Source of the DNA: Tannerella forsythia
GTDB lineage: Bacteria > Bacteroidota > Bacteroidia > Bacteroidales > Tannerellaceae
DNA: 64,000 bases
Direction: 5' to 3'
NCBI RefSeq assembly: GCF_001006485.1
Contig: NZ_JUET01000058.1
Location: 372,001-436,000 of the forward strand
The notes beneath the pieces were generated by a model. It did not search any database. It had not been told where the DNA came from and saw only the letters and a program-made list of their open reading frames with translations. Position 1 is the stretch's first letter, and every line of letters starts with the position of its first letter. The position numbers and the translations under genes were made by a program. Shown one piece after another: positions 1 to 9,433 of this stretch.

Positions 1-1422
1 TACGACGGAGTACTTGAGATTGATGAGCTGCGTGCCGTCGATTCGGAAACGGAAAAGTGCAAGATCGTAGTCAGTCGTTTGGCGGAGCTGCGTATCGTAG
101 ATCCTCATACGAAAATTATCTTGCATAATCATAATATCCCTTACGGTTCGAAGCTATTCTTCGAGCATGGAGCAACCGTTCGGAAGGGAGATAAGATTAT
201 CGAATGGGACCCGTTCAATGCGGTGATTGTTTCCGAAGTTGCAGGAAAGATTACTTTCGAAAGCATGGATGAAAATGTGACGTATAAGATTGAAAGTGAT
301 GAAACGACCGGATTGAAAGAGAAGATCATCATCGAGTCGAAAGATAAGACGAAGGTACCGGCTGCGCATGTTTTGGATGCTGAGAATCAGCTATTGAAGA
401 ATTATTCATTGCCTTTGGGTGCTCATGTGGTCAAGGAAGAAGGCGACATGATCAAAGCGGGTGAGGTGTTAGTAAAGATTCCGCGTGCGGTGGGTAAAAC
501 CGGTGATATTACAGGTGGATTGCCGCGTGTTACGGAGTTGTTCGAGGCGCGTAACCCGTCTAATCCGGCGATTGTTTCGGAGATTGACGGTGAGATCAGT
601 TTTGGAAAAATCAAACGCGGTAATCGTGAAATCATGGTAACTTCGAAGCTTGGAGAGGTGAAGAAGTACATGGTTCCCTTGTCGAAACAGTTGCTGGTGC
701 AGGAAAACGATTACGTACGCGCCGGCATGCCGCTCTCCGACGGCGCGATTACTCCATCCGATATTCTGGCGATCAAAGGCCCTACGGCCGTTCAGGAATA
801 TATCGTGAACGAGGTACAGGATGTTTATCGTCTGCAGGGAGTGAAGATTAACGACAAGCATTTTGAGGTGATCGTTCGTCAGATGATGCGCAAGGTCGAA
901 GTCGTGGATCCGGGAGATACTCGTTTTCTCGAACAGCAGGTCGTTGACAAGCTCGAAGTGATGGAAGAGAACGACCGCATCTGGGGTAAGAAAGTGGTGA
1001 CGGATGCCGGTGATTCGGGAACGCTTAATGCGGGACAGATTGTCACGGCGCGTAAACTTCGTGACGAAAACAGTATGCTCAAACGTCGTGACAAAAAACC
1101 GGTAGAAGCGCGGGATGCCGTTCCTGCAACAACGAATCAGATCCTGCAGGGAATCACACGCGCAGCTCTGCAGACCTCCAGCTTTATGTCGGCCGCCTCA
1201 TTCCAGGAGACAACCAAGGTGCTGAATGAAGCGGCGATCTGTGGAAAAATCGATCGTCTCGAGGGGTTGAAGGAAAATGTGATTTGCGGTCATTTGATCC
1301 CGGCCGGAACCGGGCAGCGTGAATATGAAAAACTGACCGTTGGCGCCAAGGAGGAATTCGACCGGATTGCGGCCAGCCGTGCCAATGTGGTCGATCTTTC
1401 GGAGGTAGAGATGGATAAGTAA
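1..1422 (+). CDS. rpoC: RNA polymerase beta' subunit, C-terminal part (5' truncated by window edge)
   Basis: Open reading from base 1 in frame 1 to a TAA at 1420-1422, with no start in the window, so this is the last ~473 codons of rpoC. The protein is the C-terminal part of beta', a core subunit of cytoplasmic RNA polymerase. Recognisable conserved stretches include [20 protein letters not shown] (around base 820), [15 protein letters not shown] (about 890) and [20 protein letters not shown] (about 1240), which lie in the conserved C-terminal regions and the clamp-proximal end. The TTG at 79 is internal and not a start. It is followed after 24 bases by the DUF853 ATPase gene on the same strand. 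Identity is certain from the sequence; upstream rpoB is expected but not visible. Confidence 0.97.
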   Translation, partial: YDGVLEIDELRAVDSETEKCKIVVSRLAELRIVDPHTKIILHNHNIPYGSKLFFEHGATVRKGDKIIEWDPFNAVIVSEVAGKITFESMDENVTYKIESDETTGLKEKIIIESKDKTKVPAAHVLDAENQLLKNYSLPLGAHVVKEEGDMIKAGEVLVKIPRAVGKTGDITGGLPRVTELFEARNPSNPAIVSEIDGEISFGKIKRGNREIMVTSKLGEVKKYMVPLSKQLLVQENDYVRAGMPLSDGAITPSDILAIKGPTAVQEYIVNEVQDVYRLQGVKINDKHFEVIVRQMMRKVEVVDPGDTRFLEQQVVDKLEVMEENDRIWGKKVVTDAGDSGTLNAGQIVTARKLRDENSMLKRRDKKPVEARDAVPATTNQILQGITRAALQTSSFMSAASFQETTKVLNEAAICGKIDRLEGLKENVICGHLIPAGTGQREYEKLTVGAKEEFDRIAASRANVVDLSEVEMDK

Positions 1423-1446
1423 AGGTTCATTCCTAATAGCACTCTT

Positions 1447-2982
1447 ATGTTGGCGAAGAATCAAAAAGCGCTTATTGCCATTGCGGGAGGGCAGGATATC
1501 TGTCTTCTCCCCCCAATGGCGAATCGTCATGGGCTGATTACGGGAGCTACAGGTACGGGAAAGACGTGTACCTTGCAAAATATGGCTGAAACCTTCAGTA
1601 GTATGGGGGTTCCCGTGTTTGCCACGGATATCAAAGGCGATCTTTCCGGGGTTAGCAGGCCGGGAGGCAGCAATCCGCATCTGCAAAAAAGTGTCGACCG
1701 GAATCGTCTTGCAGAGAAAGGCTTCGAATACCGCGGCTTTCCAGTATGTTTCTGGGACATTTTCGGAGAGCAGGGACATCCGTTGCGTACGACGGTCTCC
1801 GAGATGGGACCCGTGCTTCTCAGCCGTCTGCTTGATTTGAACGACATACAGAGCAGTGTGCTCACGATCGCCTTTCACATCGCTGACAATGAGCAGCTCT
1901 TGTTGATCGATCTGAAGGATTTGCGTAAAATGCTCGAACATCTCGGTACGGAACGAGGTAAATATATGGTATCGTATGGCAATATTTCGCCGGCCAGCAT
2001 CGGAGCGATTCAGCGTGGACTGTTGGCACTCGAGGAACAGGGGGGCGACGTATTCTTCGGAGAACCGGCGTTTGATATATTCGACTTTATGCAGACGCAG
2101 GGCGGACGCGGGGTCATCAATATACTTGCAGCCGATAAACTGATTCGCTCGCCTAAAATTTATACTTCTTTTTTATTATACCTGCTTTCCGAACTTTTCG
2201 AGCAGCTGCCCGAAGTTGGCGATCCGGACAAGCCTAAACTTGTCTTCTTCTTTGATGAAGCGCATATGCTCTTCAACGATATCTCGAAAGCGTTGTTGGA
2301 GAAAATCGAACAGGTGGTCCGTCTGATCCGTTCGAAAGGGGTAGGTATATATTTCTGTACGCAAAATCCGCTTGATGTGCCTGAAACGATTTTGGGACAG
2401 ATGGGGAACCGTGTGCAGCATGCGTTACGTGCTTTTACGCCTCGCGATCAGAAGGCGGTGGTTACGGCTGCATCGACCTTCCGACAGAATCCGGCATTCG
2501 ATACGAAGAAGGTCATTACGGAGCTTGGGGTAGGAGAGGCCCTCGTTTCGTTTCTTGACGAAAAAGGCAGCCCGACAATGGTTGAACGTGCGGTCATCCT
2601 TCCTCCGGAAGGACAGGCCGGCCCTGTCACTCCGGACGAACGTCGACGAATGATGCAGACCTCGCTCGTATTCGGTAAATATGAACGATCGGTAGACCGT
2701 GAATCGGCTTTTGAGATTTTATCCGGTCGATTGGCCCGGACACGGCAGGCGCAGGAAGAAGCCGTGCGTCAGAAAGAGGAGATCAGGCAACAAAAGGAGT
2801 TAGAGCGTCAACAACGCGCAGCACGTGTCGAACGTGAGCGATTGGAGCGTCAGCGCAAGCGTGAAAAAGATAATAGCGTGATGGGTAGCTTGACCAAGAT
2901 GGCTTCGACTAAGGCTAAACGCGAGGTAGTCAATGCTTTGTTTAAGTTTGGTCGCGGCCTGCTGGGATCATTGATGAAGTGA
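1447..2982 (+). CDS. HerA-like / DUF853 (YjgR family) ATPase
   Basis: A 511-residue P-loop ATPase of the HerA/FtsK superfamily, DUF853 branch. The Walker A motif GATGTGKT is at residues 33-40, just after an N-terminal strand. Walker B, in [12 protein letters not shown], lies near residue 270, and a [19 protein letters not shown] segment (about residue 305-325) is typical of the family. The C-terminus, about residues 430-475, is a highly charged Gln/Glu/Arg coiled coil. The family is widespread but its substrate is not established; a DNA-pumping or helicase role is inferred from the fold. ATG at 1447 follows rpoC by 24 bases. No membrane segment or signal peptide is visible, so it is cytoplasmic. 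Confidence 0.9.
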   Translation: MLAKNQKALIAIAGGQDICLLPPMANRHGLITGATGTGKTCTLQNMAETFSSMGVPVFATDIKGDLSGVSRPGGSNPHLQKSVDRNRLAEKGFEYRGFPVCFWDIFGEQGHPLRTTVSEMGPVLLSRLLDLNDIQSSVLTIAFHIADNEQLLLIDLKDLRKMLEHLGTERGKYMVSYGNISPASIGAIQRGLLALEEQGGDVFFGEPAFDIFDFMQTQGGRGVINILAADKLIRSPKIYTSFLLYLLSELFEQLPEVGDPDKPKLVFFFDEAHMLFNDISKALLEKIEQVVRLIRSKGVGIYFCTQNPLDVPETILGQMGNRVQHALRAFTPRDQKAVVTAASTFRQNPAFDTKKVITELGVGEALVSFLDEKGSPTMVERAVILPPEGQAGPVTPDERRRMMQTSLVFGKYERSVDRESAFEILSGRLARTRQAQEEAVRQKEEIRQQKELERQQRAARVERERLERQRKREKDNSVMGSLTKMASTKAKREVVNALFKFGRGLLGSLMK

Positions 2983-3037
2983 TCCTCTTCTTGTTTTGAT
3001 ATCCAATGTTGTTTTTTGCTCTTTTTTCTCGAGATTA

Positions 3038-3069
3038 TTTGGATTTCTTTAAAAAATCTATTATATTTG
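3038..3069 (+). promoter_or_regulatory. Bacteroidetes-type promoter
   Basis: TTTG at 3038-3041, a 20-base spacer, and TATATTTG at 3062-3069 match the Bacteroidetes -33/-7 consensus (TTTG, then TAnnTTTG). It faces the short broken reading frame beginning at 3083, not the men operon. Confidence 0.6.
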
Positions 3070-3082
3070 CAGACAAAGAAGA

Positions 3083-3282
3083 ATGAGTAAAGCCGCATTG
3101 TTAGATTGGGAAACTCATCAGATAAAATACAATTCCGAGACACGCTCTTGGCGCTGATGGCGGGCTGCAATTCCTTGTGAATGCTTCGGCACAGCAGATT
3201 ACAAAGGCGTCAAAGGCACTCAAAACCTGTCATACGGAGTTTGTTCATATCGGCAGTGCGGCCTCCCATAAAAGAGGATGTG
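3083..3282 (+). pseudogene. Unidentified gene remnant
   Basis: ATG at 3083 opens a 24-codon frame (MSKAALLDWETHQIKYNSET...) ending in TGA at 3155-3157. A +1 shift continues an open stretch (DGGLQFLVNASAQQITKASK and on) to about 3280. It sits behind a good promoter (3038-3069), which suggests the 5' end of a former gene now broken by a frameshift and truncated. I do not recognise the family. It could also be chance coding in intergenic sequence. Confidence 0.3.
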
Positions 3283-3313
3283 TCAAAACGTAATGTTGGG
3301 GCGCATCCTCTTT
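3271..3313 (+). terminator. Stem-loop between remnant and menF
   Basis: AAAGAGGATG at 3271-3280 and CATCCTCTTT at 3304-3313 are a perfect 10-bp inverted repeat with a 23-base loop, ending in a short T run. It lies upstream of menF and probably insulates the men operon. The long loop makes it weaker than a textbook intrinsic terminator. Confidence 0.5.
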
Positions 3314-3365
3314 AATTAATCCGTATTTTTTGTCATTTTTTTTTCGGGGAAATTCAGCTTTTTTC

Positions 3366-3373
3366 TATGTTTG
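3366..3373 (+). promoter_or_regulatory. -7 box of the men operon promoter
   Basis: TATGTTTG matches TAnnTTTG. No TTTG lies at the usual 19-21 base spacing (the nearest is at 3329), so the -33 element is weak. Transcription would start near 3380, which favours the menF start at 3405 over the ATG at 3378. Confidence 0.5.
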
Positions 3374-3404
3374 CAGTATGTGTAAGAAATATCTTCCTGT
3401 GGGT

Positions 3405-4523
3405 ATGAAAGAGGCGGTGACTCATTGTCTGGATTCTTTCGTGCCGTTTTATTTATATCGTTTGCCCGAGCGGGAGGGAGGACGGCTTGGTTTCGGAGTT
3501 TCGCTGAGCGGACGAATAGAGCGTAAGACGGCGGATTTTTCCGTTCCCGGTTTTGTTACGGCTCCTTTCGATTCGGAAGAAGAGGCTTACTTCATTCCCG
3601 GGGAATTCGAATGCGGGGGAGATTTGACGGATAAGGCGGTGCGGGATTTGAAGGATGCCGTATTCTCCGGTATCCGTATGCCTTGTCCGGAATCCGGAGA
3701 TATGGATAAGGAAGCTTACCGTACGGCTTTTGAGGAAATCATGCGCCGGATAGATTCCGGGGTATTGGAAAAGGTGGTTTTATCCCGCACCTTGACCCTT
3801 AAGAAGGGCGATTCCGGATTCTCCGACGTTTTTTCTTATTGGGAGTTGCTCCGGAGGGCTTATCCCCATGCTTTCGTTTTTCTCTATTTTATTCCGGGAA
3901 AGGGAGTATGGGCGGGAGCGAGTCCGGAACTCCTGTTGGATTATGCGGAAGGACGCGTGAAGACGATGGCTTTGGCCGGAACCAGGCCCGTATCTTTCGA
4001 AGGCGAGTTGCTTAAGCCGTGGACACAAAAAGAGATAAAAGAGCAGGGAGTGGTCAGGGACTATATCCGGGAAGTGCTTGAAAATCGTTGTCGCAGCGTA
4101 GAGATGTCGGAGACCCGCACCTTTATGGCCGGGAATATTTGCCATTTGTGTACGGATTTTACGGCTTTGACCGGAGACGGCTTAGAAAGCTTGCCCAAGG
4201 TGCTTCATCCTACCCCGGCACTCGGCGGATTCCCCCGTAAGGAAGCTTTGGCGTGTATCCGGGAGGTCGAGGTGCATGAACGCAAATTTTACGGAGGATA
4301 TTTGGGGCCTGTGGGTAAGGATGTTGCAAGATTGTATGTGAACATCCGCTCAATGGAACTGTTTCCCGGAGCATTCCGGCTTTATGTGGGAGGAGGTATA
4401 AACGGAGATTCGGTATTCGAAGACGAATGGGAAGAGACCTCGGATAAGGCGGCTACTCTTTTGAATGTGCTTGGAATACATTCCGTCGGAGATAAGGCGA
4501 ATTTTAATGATAATGCAAGATGA
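3405..4523 (+). CDS. menF: Isochorismate synthase (menaquinone biosynthesis)
   Basis: Converts chorismate to isochorismate, the first step of menaquinone synthesis, in the cytoplasm. The protein has the chorismate-binding fold: VLSRTLTLKK (mid-protein), FVFLYFIPGKGVWAGASPEL, the catalytic ALAGTRP motif, KEIKEQGVVRDYI, LHPTPALGGFPRKEAL and the C-terminal FYGGYLGPVG and LYVGGGI motifs. At 372 residues it is in the normal range for Bacteroidetes MenF. I chose ATG 3405 because the TATGTTTG box at 3366-3373 would place the transcript start near 3380; an in-frame ATG at 3378 is the alternative. The stop overlaps the menD start by 4 bases (ATGA), indicating translational coupling. Confidence 0.93.
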   Translation: MKEAVTHCLDSFVPFYLYRLPEREGGRLGFGVSLSGRIERKTADFSVPGFVTAPFDSEEEAYFIPGEFECGGDLTDKAVRDLKDAVFSGIRMPCPESGDMDKEAYRTAFEEIMRRIDSGVLEKVVLSRTLTLKKGDSGFSDVFSYWELLRRAYPHAFVFLYFIPGKGVWAGASPELLLDYAEGRVKTMALAGTRPVSFEGELLKPWTQKEIKEQGVVRDYIREVLENRCRSVEMSETRTFMAGNICHLCTDFTALTGDGLESLPKVLHPTPALGGFPRKEALACIREVEVHERKFYGGYLGPVGKDVARLYVNIRSMELFPGAFRLYVGGGINGDSVFEDEWEETSDKAATLLNVLGIHSVGDKANFNDNAR

Positions 4524-6256
4524 TGGATTCGGGTTATTCGGATAAGAAAGGCGTAAGCGTATTGATGGATTTATTCGCGATGAAGGGCATACGTAAACTC
4601 GTTATGTCGCCCGGTTCGCGAAATGCACCTCTTCTGTTTTCTTTCTCCCGGAATCCCGCTTTCGAGAAATACGTGATTGCGGATGAGCGTTCCGCCGGTT
4701 TTTTCGCTCTCGGATTGGCTTTGGCCTCGGGTGAAGCCGTAGGATTGGTTTGTACTTCGGGGACGGCCATGTTGAATTATGCTCCTGCCGTTGCCGAGGC
4801 TTTTTACAGGGGGATTCCTTTGGTCGCGGTAACGGCCGACCGTCCGGCCGAATGGATCGACCAGGACGAGGGACAGACGATTCGACAGGAGGGAGCTATG
4901 GCCGGTTTCGTTAAGTCGTATTGCAGCCTGAGAGCGGAATTCGATACCTCCGCCTCGGCATGGTATGCCAATCGCCGTTTGAATGAGGTGTTGAACCATG
5001 CGCTGATGCCCCGGCGAGGACCCGTGCACATCAATATGTCGTTTTGCGAACCGCTATACGGGATTTCTTCCGGATATTCCGGAAAAGAGCGGGCGATAAC
5101 GCTGGTCAGGGAACGGCAAGAATTGCCGGAAGAGGTATGGGATATGCTCGTAAGGCGGTTTTTGGAAGCTCCCAGAGTGATGATCGTCGCCGGTTTTTAT
5201 CCTCCCGACGAAGACGTGTCCGTCGCATTGCAGGATATATGCAAATTTCCCCATACGGTTTTGTTTGCCGAGAGTCTCTCCAATATCCATACGGATACGG
5301 GGATATGTACGGTAGACCGGGTATTGGCTGTAGCCGGAGAAGACGAATCGCTTTATCCGGAACTCCTTATTTCTTTCGGAGGCTCGTTGGTTTCCCGTAT
5401 GTTGAAAACTTTTTTACGGAGGGCGAAACCGGCGGAGCATTGGGGGATAGACGAGAGGTTCCCGGCTCCGGACACTTTCTGTGCGCTTACCCATCATATA
5501 TGTACGGGAGCTTCGGGCTTTTGGAAGGAATTTGCCGGACGGTTAATAGACAAGGCGCCGAAGTTCCTCTCACCGGAAGGAGTTTCCTATGCCGGTTCGT
5601 GGCAGAGGATAAAACGGAAGGCAGACCTTCTGCACCGCACTTTTATGGCGGATGCGGGATGGAGCGACCTCAAGGCTTTCGAAGTGATTTTACGGCATAT
5701 TCCCCATGATGCTGCTTTGCATGCGGCTAATTCCACGCCCGTACGTTATCTCCAATTATTCGAACACGCGCATTATGCGGGAGGAGAATGGAGCAATCGC
5801 GGAACCAACGGAATCGAGGGGGCCACTTCCACGGCAATGGGGTTTTCCGAAGTATATTCCGGGACCACCCTTTTGATTACGGGAGATCTGAGTTTTATGT
5901 ACGATTCCAATGCTTTGTGGATGCCTTATGTAAACGGGCGGATACGGGTGATCGTGATGCGTAACGGCGGCGGCGGGATATTCCGTTTTATTCCCGGGCC
6001 GGATTCTTTGAAGGAATTGGAGACCTGTTTCGAGACTCCGCTCGAAGTTCCCGTAAGGGAAATGGCCGGAGCTTACGGATGGAGGTATATGAAGGCCGCT
6101 TCCGCCGAAGAACTGGAAACGGTGTTGCCTTCGTTTTTCGCATCCGGCGACAGGGCGGTCCTGCTCGAGGTGGAAACGCCGAGGTTTGAAAACGCCCCTG
6201 TATTGAAATCGTATTTTACATATATTTCGGGGGAGTCTTACCCCGTAAACCGATAG
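4520..6256 (+). CDS. menD: SEPHCHC synthase (2-succinyl-5-enolpyruvyl-6-hydroxy-3-cyclohexene-1-carboxylate synthase)
   Basis: A thiamine-diphosphate enzyme that joins isochorismate and 2-oxoglutarate in the menaquinone pathway. The N-terminus has the family signature VMSPGSRNAPL (about residues 32-42) and a conserved Glu-containing ThDP activation region (IADERSAGFFALGLALASGE). Further on are CTSGTAMLNYAPAVAEA, the TADRPAEWIDQDEGQTIRQ stretch and, near residue 455, the metal/ThDP-binding GDLSFMYDSNAL followed by NGGGGIFRF. Its 578 residues match the family's usual length. It starts at ATG 4520, overlapping the menF stop by 4 bases; a second ATG follows at once at 4523. It is 18 bases upstream of menB. 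Confidence 0.96.
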   Translation: MMDSGYSDKKGVSVLMDLFAMKGIRKLVMSPGSRNAPLLFSFSRNPAFEKYVIADERSAGFFALGLALASGEAVGLVCTSGTAMLNYAPAVAEAFYRGIPLVAVTADRPAEWIDQDEGQTIRQEGAMAGFVKSYCSLRAEFDTSASAWYANRRLNEVLNHALMPRRGPVHINMSFCEPLYGISSGYSGKERAITLVRERQELPEEVWDMLVRRFLEAPRVMIVAGFYPPDEDVSVALQDICKFPHTVLFAESLSNIHTDTGICTVDRVLAVAGEDESLYPELLISFGGSLVSRMLKTFLRRAKPAEHWGIDERFPAPDTFCALTHHICTGASGFWKEFAGRLIDKAPKFLSPEGVSYAGSWQRIKRKADLLHRTFMADAGWSDLKAFEVILRHIPHDAALHAANSTPVRYLQLFEHAHYAGGEWSNRGTNGIEGATSTAMGFSEVYSGTTLLITGDLSFMYDSNALWMPYVNGRIRVIVMRNGGGGIFRFIPGPDSLKELETCFETPLEVPVREMAGAYGWRYMKAASAEELETVLPSFFASGDRAVLLEVETPRFENAPVLKSYFTYISGESYPVNR

Positions 6257-6274
6257 AACTTACAATTAAAATAG

Positions 6275-7099
6275 ATGAATATGAGAGAATGGAAGGAAAT
6301 AAAGAAATACGAGGATATTTTATTCGGGTATTTCGAGGGAATAGCCAAGATAACCATCAACCGGCCTAAGGTTTATAATGCTTTCCGGCCGCAGACGAAT
6401 GCCGAAATTCTGGATGCCATGGATATATGCAGGGAGCGTCCGGATATAGGCGTAGTCGTTTTGACCGGAGCCGGCGATAAGGCTTTTTGTTCAGGAGGAG
6501 ATCAGCATGTGAAAGGGATGGGAGGATATATCGACGGAGGAGGAGTTCCCCGATTGAATGTATTGGATGTGCATAAGGCCATCCGTTCTCTGCCCAAGCC
6601 CGTCATTGCCATGGTCAACGGTTATGCCATAGGAGGAGGGCATGTGCTTCATGTGGTATGCGATTTGACGATAGCGGCCGAGCATGCGCGTTTCGGACAG
6701 ACCGGCCCCAAGGTCGGGAGTTTCGACGGAGGTTTCGGTTCTTCTTATCTTGCCCGTTGTGTAGGTCAGAAGAAGACGAGGGAGATCTGGTTTTTATGCC
6801 GTCAGTATACCGCTGCGGAGGCCGAAGCTATGGGGATGGTAAACAGGGTGGTACCTGCCGCGAGGTTGGAGGACGAAACGGTGGACTGGTGCAAGACGAT
6901 ATTGAGCCGGAGTCCGATGGCGATCCGGATGATTAAACGGGCTTTGAATGCGGAGCTCGACGGTCAGAGAGGATTGATGGAGTTTGCAGGGGATGCCACC
7001 CTTATGTATTATCTTATGGAAGAAGCTCAGGAGGGGAAAAATGCCTTTTTGGAAAAGCGGACTCCGGATTTCGACAAGTTCCCTAAATTCCCGGGTTGA
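6275..7099 (+). CDS. menB: 1,4-dihydroxy-2-naphthoyl-CoA synthase
   Basis: A crotonase-fold enzyme that closes the naphthoquinone ring of o-succinylbenzoyl-CoA. Seen: [14 protein letters not shown] near residue 28-41, the oxyanion-hole region FCSGGDQ (about residues 70-76), a second oxyanion segment [11 protein letters not shown], the family-typical [20 protein letters not shown] and a C-terminal [13 protein letters not shown]. The 274 residues match bicarbonate-dependent and -independent MenB proteins alike. It lies between menD (18-base gap) and menC (its TGA overlaps the menC ATG at 7099 by one base). Confidence 0.97.
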   Translation: MNMREWKEIKKYEDILFGYFEGIAKITINRPKVYNAFRPQTNAEILDAMDICRERPDIGVVVLTGAGDKAFCSGGDQHVKGMGGYIDGGGVPRLNVLDVHKAIRSLPKPVIAMVNGYAIGGGHVLHVVCDLTIAAEHARFGQTGPKVGSFDGGFGSSYLARCVGQKKTREIWFLCRQYTAAEAEAMGMVNRVVPAARLEDETVDWCKTILSRSPMAIRMIKRALNAELDGQRGLMEFAGDATLMYYLMEEAQEGKNAFLEKRTPDFDKFPKFPG

Positions 7100-8208
7100 T
7101 GCTTAAGGCCGATTATATCCCCTATACCTTGAAATTCAAGGAGCCGGCAGGGACGTCGCGGGGCGTTTTGCATACCAAGCAGACTTATTTCGTGAGGGTA
7201 TACGACGATGCTTTCCCCTCTCGGGCAGGTTACGGCGAGGCGGCTTTATTCCGGGGATTGAGTGCGGAAGAGGGAGCGGATTACGAAGAGCGGCTGGCGG
7301 AGGTTTGCAACGGCGTTTGCGAGTTTACTCCCGACGCCTGGCAGGCATATCCTTCTTTGTGTTTCGGGATGGAAACGGCGCTTGCCGACTTCGAGGGCGG
7401 GGGATTGCTTTTTCCTTCGGCTTTCACTTCCGGCGAGGCGGGGATTCCCATAAACGGTTTGATATGGATGGGGAGCTTCGAAGCTATGCGAAGGCGTGTG
7501 GAGGAGAAACTGGAGGAGGGCTTCCGCTGTATAAAACTTAAAATCGGGGCTATCGATTTCGAATCGGAACTCGCTTTGGTACGGATGGTCCGGGAGAAAT
7601 TCGGGAAGGATGCCGTTATCCGTCTCGATGCGAACGGGGCTTTCGAAGAAGAGGAGGCGATGTATAAATTGGAACGTTTATCCGCCTTCGGTATCCATTC
7701 GGTGGAGCAACCCGTCAGGGCCGGGAATTACGGGGCTATGCGCAGGATTGCGGCGAATGCCCCTGTTGCCGTGGCCTTGGATGAGGAATTGATAGGCTTA
7801 TACGATGAAACTTCCAAACGGGAGATGTTAGCTTATATCCGTCCGGCCTGTATCGTGCTCAAGCCTTCACTTGTCGGAGGTTTTTACGGCACGGAGCAAT
7901 GGATAAGGATTGCCGAATCCATGGGGATAGCGTGGTGGATCACTTCCGCTCTGGAGTCGAATATAGGCCTGAATGCCATTGCCCAGTGGACCTATATTCA
8001 TGGGAATCCCCTGCCTCAGGGATTGGGTACGGGCGCTTTGTTTACGAATAATACGGATACGCCTCTTTATACGGAAGGCGGTTATTTGAGATATGCCGCA
8101 GGGAAGAGACCTTCCCGTTGCGATGTCGAGGCCTTGTTCCGGGAAAGATACGGGAACGGGGGGATTGTAAACGGATATGGAACAGGGACTTATGAAAATT
8201 CTGTATGA
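7099..8208 (+). CDS. menC: o-Succinylbenzoate synthase
   Basis: Enolase-superfamily dehydratase making o-succinylbenzoate. The barrel shows the catalytic lysine motif CIKLKIGAIDFESEL (KxK, about residue 145), metal ligands in VIRLDANGAF, SVEQPV and ALDEELIG, and the second lysine in CIVLKPSLVGG. The C-terminus retains WWITSALESNIGLNAIAQW. It starts with ATG at 7099, inside the TGATG junction with menB. A TTG at 7096 is in frame but the ATG is the better start. At 369 residues it is full length. The end overlaps menE. Confidence 0.93.
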   Translation: MLKADYIPYTLKFKEPAGTSRGVLHTKQTYFVRVYDDAFPSRAGYGEAALFRGLSAEEGADYEERLAEVCNGVCEFTPDAWQAYPSLCFGMETALADFEGGGLLFPSAFTSGEAGIPINGLIWMGSFEAMRRRVEEKLEEGFRCIKLKIGAIDFESELALVRMVREKFGKDAVIRLDANGAFEEEEAMYKLERLSAFGIHSVEQPVRAGNYGAMRRIAANAPVAVALDEELIGLYDETSKREMLAYIRPACIVLKPSLVGGFYGTEQWIRIAESMGIAWWITSALESNIGLNAIAQWTYIHGNPLPQGLGTGALFTNNTDTPLYTEGGYLRYAAGKRPSRCDVEALFRERYGNGGIVNGYGTGTYENSV

Positions 8209-9241
8209 GGACAGGTATTTCGGTTTGCGGGAGATAGCCGCCGGTGCCTTGGGAGATGATGTTCCGTGGAAATCCGCATTGCGTGCATTCGTATCGGAAT
8301 GGTGCGATTCCCGGAATTTTATAGAGGTGCGTACTTCCGGCTCTACGGGTATGCCCAAGCTTATCCGTCTGCCTAAAAAAGCGATGGCGGCTTCGGCACG
8401 GCTGACCAATGCTTTTTTCGACATATCCCGGGATTCCGTACTGATGCTCTCTCTTCCGCTTTCTTATATAGCCGGTAAAATGATGGTGGTGAGGGCATTC
8501 GAAGCAGGGGCCGTTCTGTTGCCGGAATCTCCCTCTTCTTTGCCTCTTTCCTCCCTGCATACGAAGGTCAAACTCGGAGCGCTCGTACCCCTGCAAGTGG
8601 AGGACATCCTGTCTTCGGGGGAATACCACCGGTTCGAAAAGGTAGAAAATCTTTTGATAGGAGGAGGCCCCCTGGCACGGACTGCGAGAGAGCGGTTGGC
8701 GGATATTCCCACCCGTTTTTTCGCTACTTACGGAATGACGGAAACGGCATCCCATACGGCTCTTATGCGATTGAACGGAGAGGGAGCTTCCGCTTGTTTC
8801 GAGGCTTTGGAAGGAGTGCGTTTCCGCCGGGACGAATCCGGATGTCTTTGCATACATGCTCCCCATATTCGGGACTCGGAGTTTTGCACCCGGGACATGG
8901 TGGAGTTCGTAGATGAGAGGCATTTCGTGTGGAAAGGGCGTTTGGATTACGTAATCAATAGCGGGGGGATCAAATTTTCCCCCGAGGAACTGGAAGACCT
9001 CGTTTTCCGGGAGATGGAAGTCCCTTTTTATATCAGTTCTCTGCCCGATAAACGTCTCGGGGAACGTATCGTTATGGTGGTGGAGGATATGGAGTGGTCA
9101 CCGGAAAAGCGCAGGAGGATGGATGCGGTTTTCAGGAGACTGTTGCCCCGTCATGCCATCCCCCGGGAGATTATATATAGGGAACGCATTCCGAGGACGA
9201 AATCCGGAAAGATTATCCGTTTCCGAAAGAATAACTCTTGA
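8192..9241 (+). CDS. menE: o-Succinylbenzoate-CoA ligase
   Basis: Acyl-adenylate-forming enzyme that makes OSB-CoA for MenB. Motifs of the ANL superfamily are visible: the P-loop-like EVRTSGSTGMPKLIRLPKKA, ATYGMTETASH, and the hinge and C-terminal lysine region FVWKGRLDYVINSGGIKFSP and RIPRTKSGKI. At about 349 residues it is shorter than typical 450-500-residue MenE, as is common in Bacteroidetes. I prefer ATG 8192 because an AGGGAC stretch precedes it; ATG 8177 in the same frame adds five residues. Either start overlaps the end of menC (stop 8206-8208). It is the last gene of the men operon; no menH is seen here. Confidence 0.9.
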   Translation: MKILYEDRYFGLREIAAGALGDDVPWKSALRAFVSEWCDSRNFIEVRTSGSTGMPKLIRLPKKAMAASARLTNAFFDISRDSVLMLSLPLSYIAGKMMVVRAFEAGAVLLPESPSSLPLSSLHTKVKLGALVPLQVEDILSSGEYHRFEKVENLLIGGGPLARTARERLADIPTRFFATYGMTETASHTALMRLNGEGASACFEALEGVRFRRDESGCLCIHAPHIRDSEFCTRDMVEFVDERHFVWKGRLDYVINSGGIKFSPEELEDLVFREMEVPFYISSLPDKRLGERIVMVVEDMEWSPEKRRRMDAVFRRLLPRHAIPREIIYRERIPRTKSGKIIRFRKNNS

Positions 9242-9263
9242 GGTTGTAGTGCTTTAATTTCAT

Positions 9264-9413
9264 TCAACAATCGGTACAGGGACCTACCTGGTTTTTGGGG
9301 GCGTAAGGATGACAGCAAATAACGTTTCTTTGAAGAGAAAAGCCACCGCGCCAAACGCCACAGCTACGGCGGCAATCTTCATCAAAACCATCAATCCAGT
9401 CTGACCAATTCAT
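9264..9413 (-). pseudogene. N-terminal fragment of a TatC-like protein
   Basis: On the minus strand, GLMVLMKIAAVAVAFGAVAF followed by LFKETLFAVILTPPKNQ reads like the first membrane helix and the following ILAPK stretch of Bacteroidetes TatC (twin-arginine translocase). The usual start of the protein is out of frame (ATG at 9413 is in another frame), and similarity stops at about 9288, a few tens of bases from the menE stop. It sits directly downstream of the TonB-receptor remnant and marks the left edge of the accessory region. Family assignment is from memory of the TatC N-terminus and is tentative. Confidence 0.4.
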
Positions 9414-9433
9414 ATTTTTGGTTACCTAATGTT

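Noticed and set aside
469-861. Minus-strand ORFs under rpoC
   Set aside because: They are shadows of the rpoC frame with no independent signals.
9242-9300. A third att core near the menE end
   Set aside because: GGTACAGGGACCTACC at about 9273 shows only loose similarity to GTACCCAGACCCGG and no alignment that I would defend.
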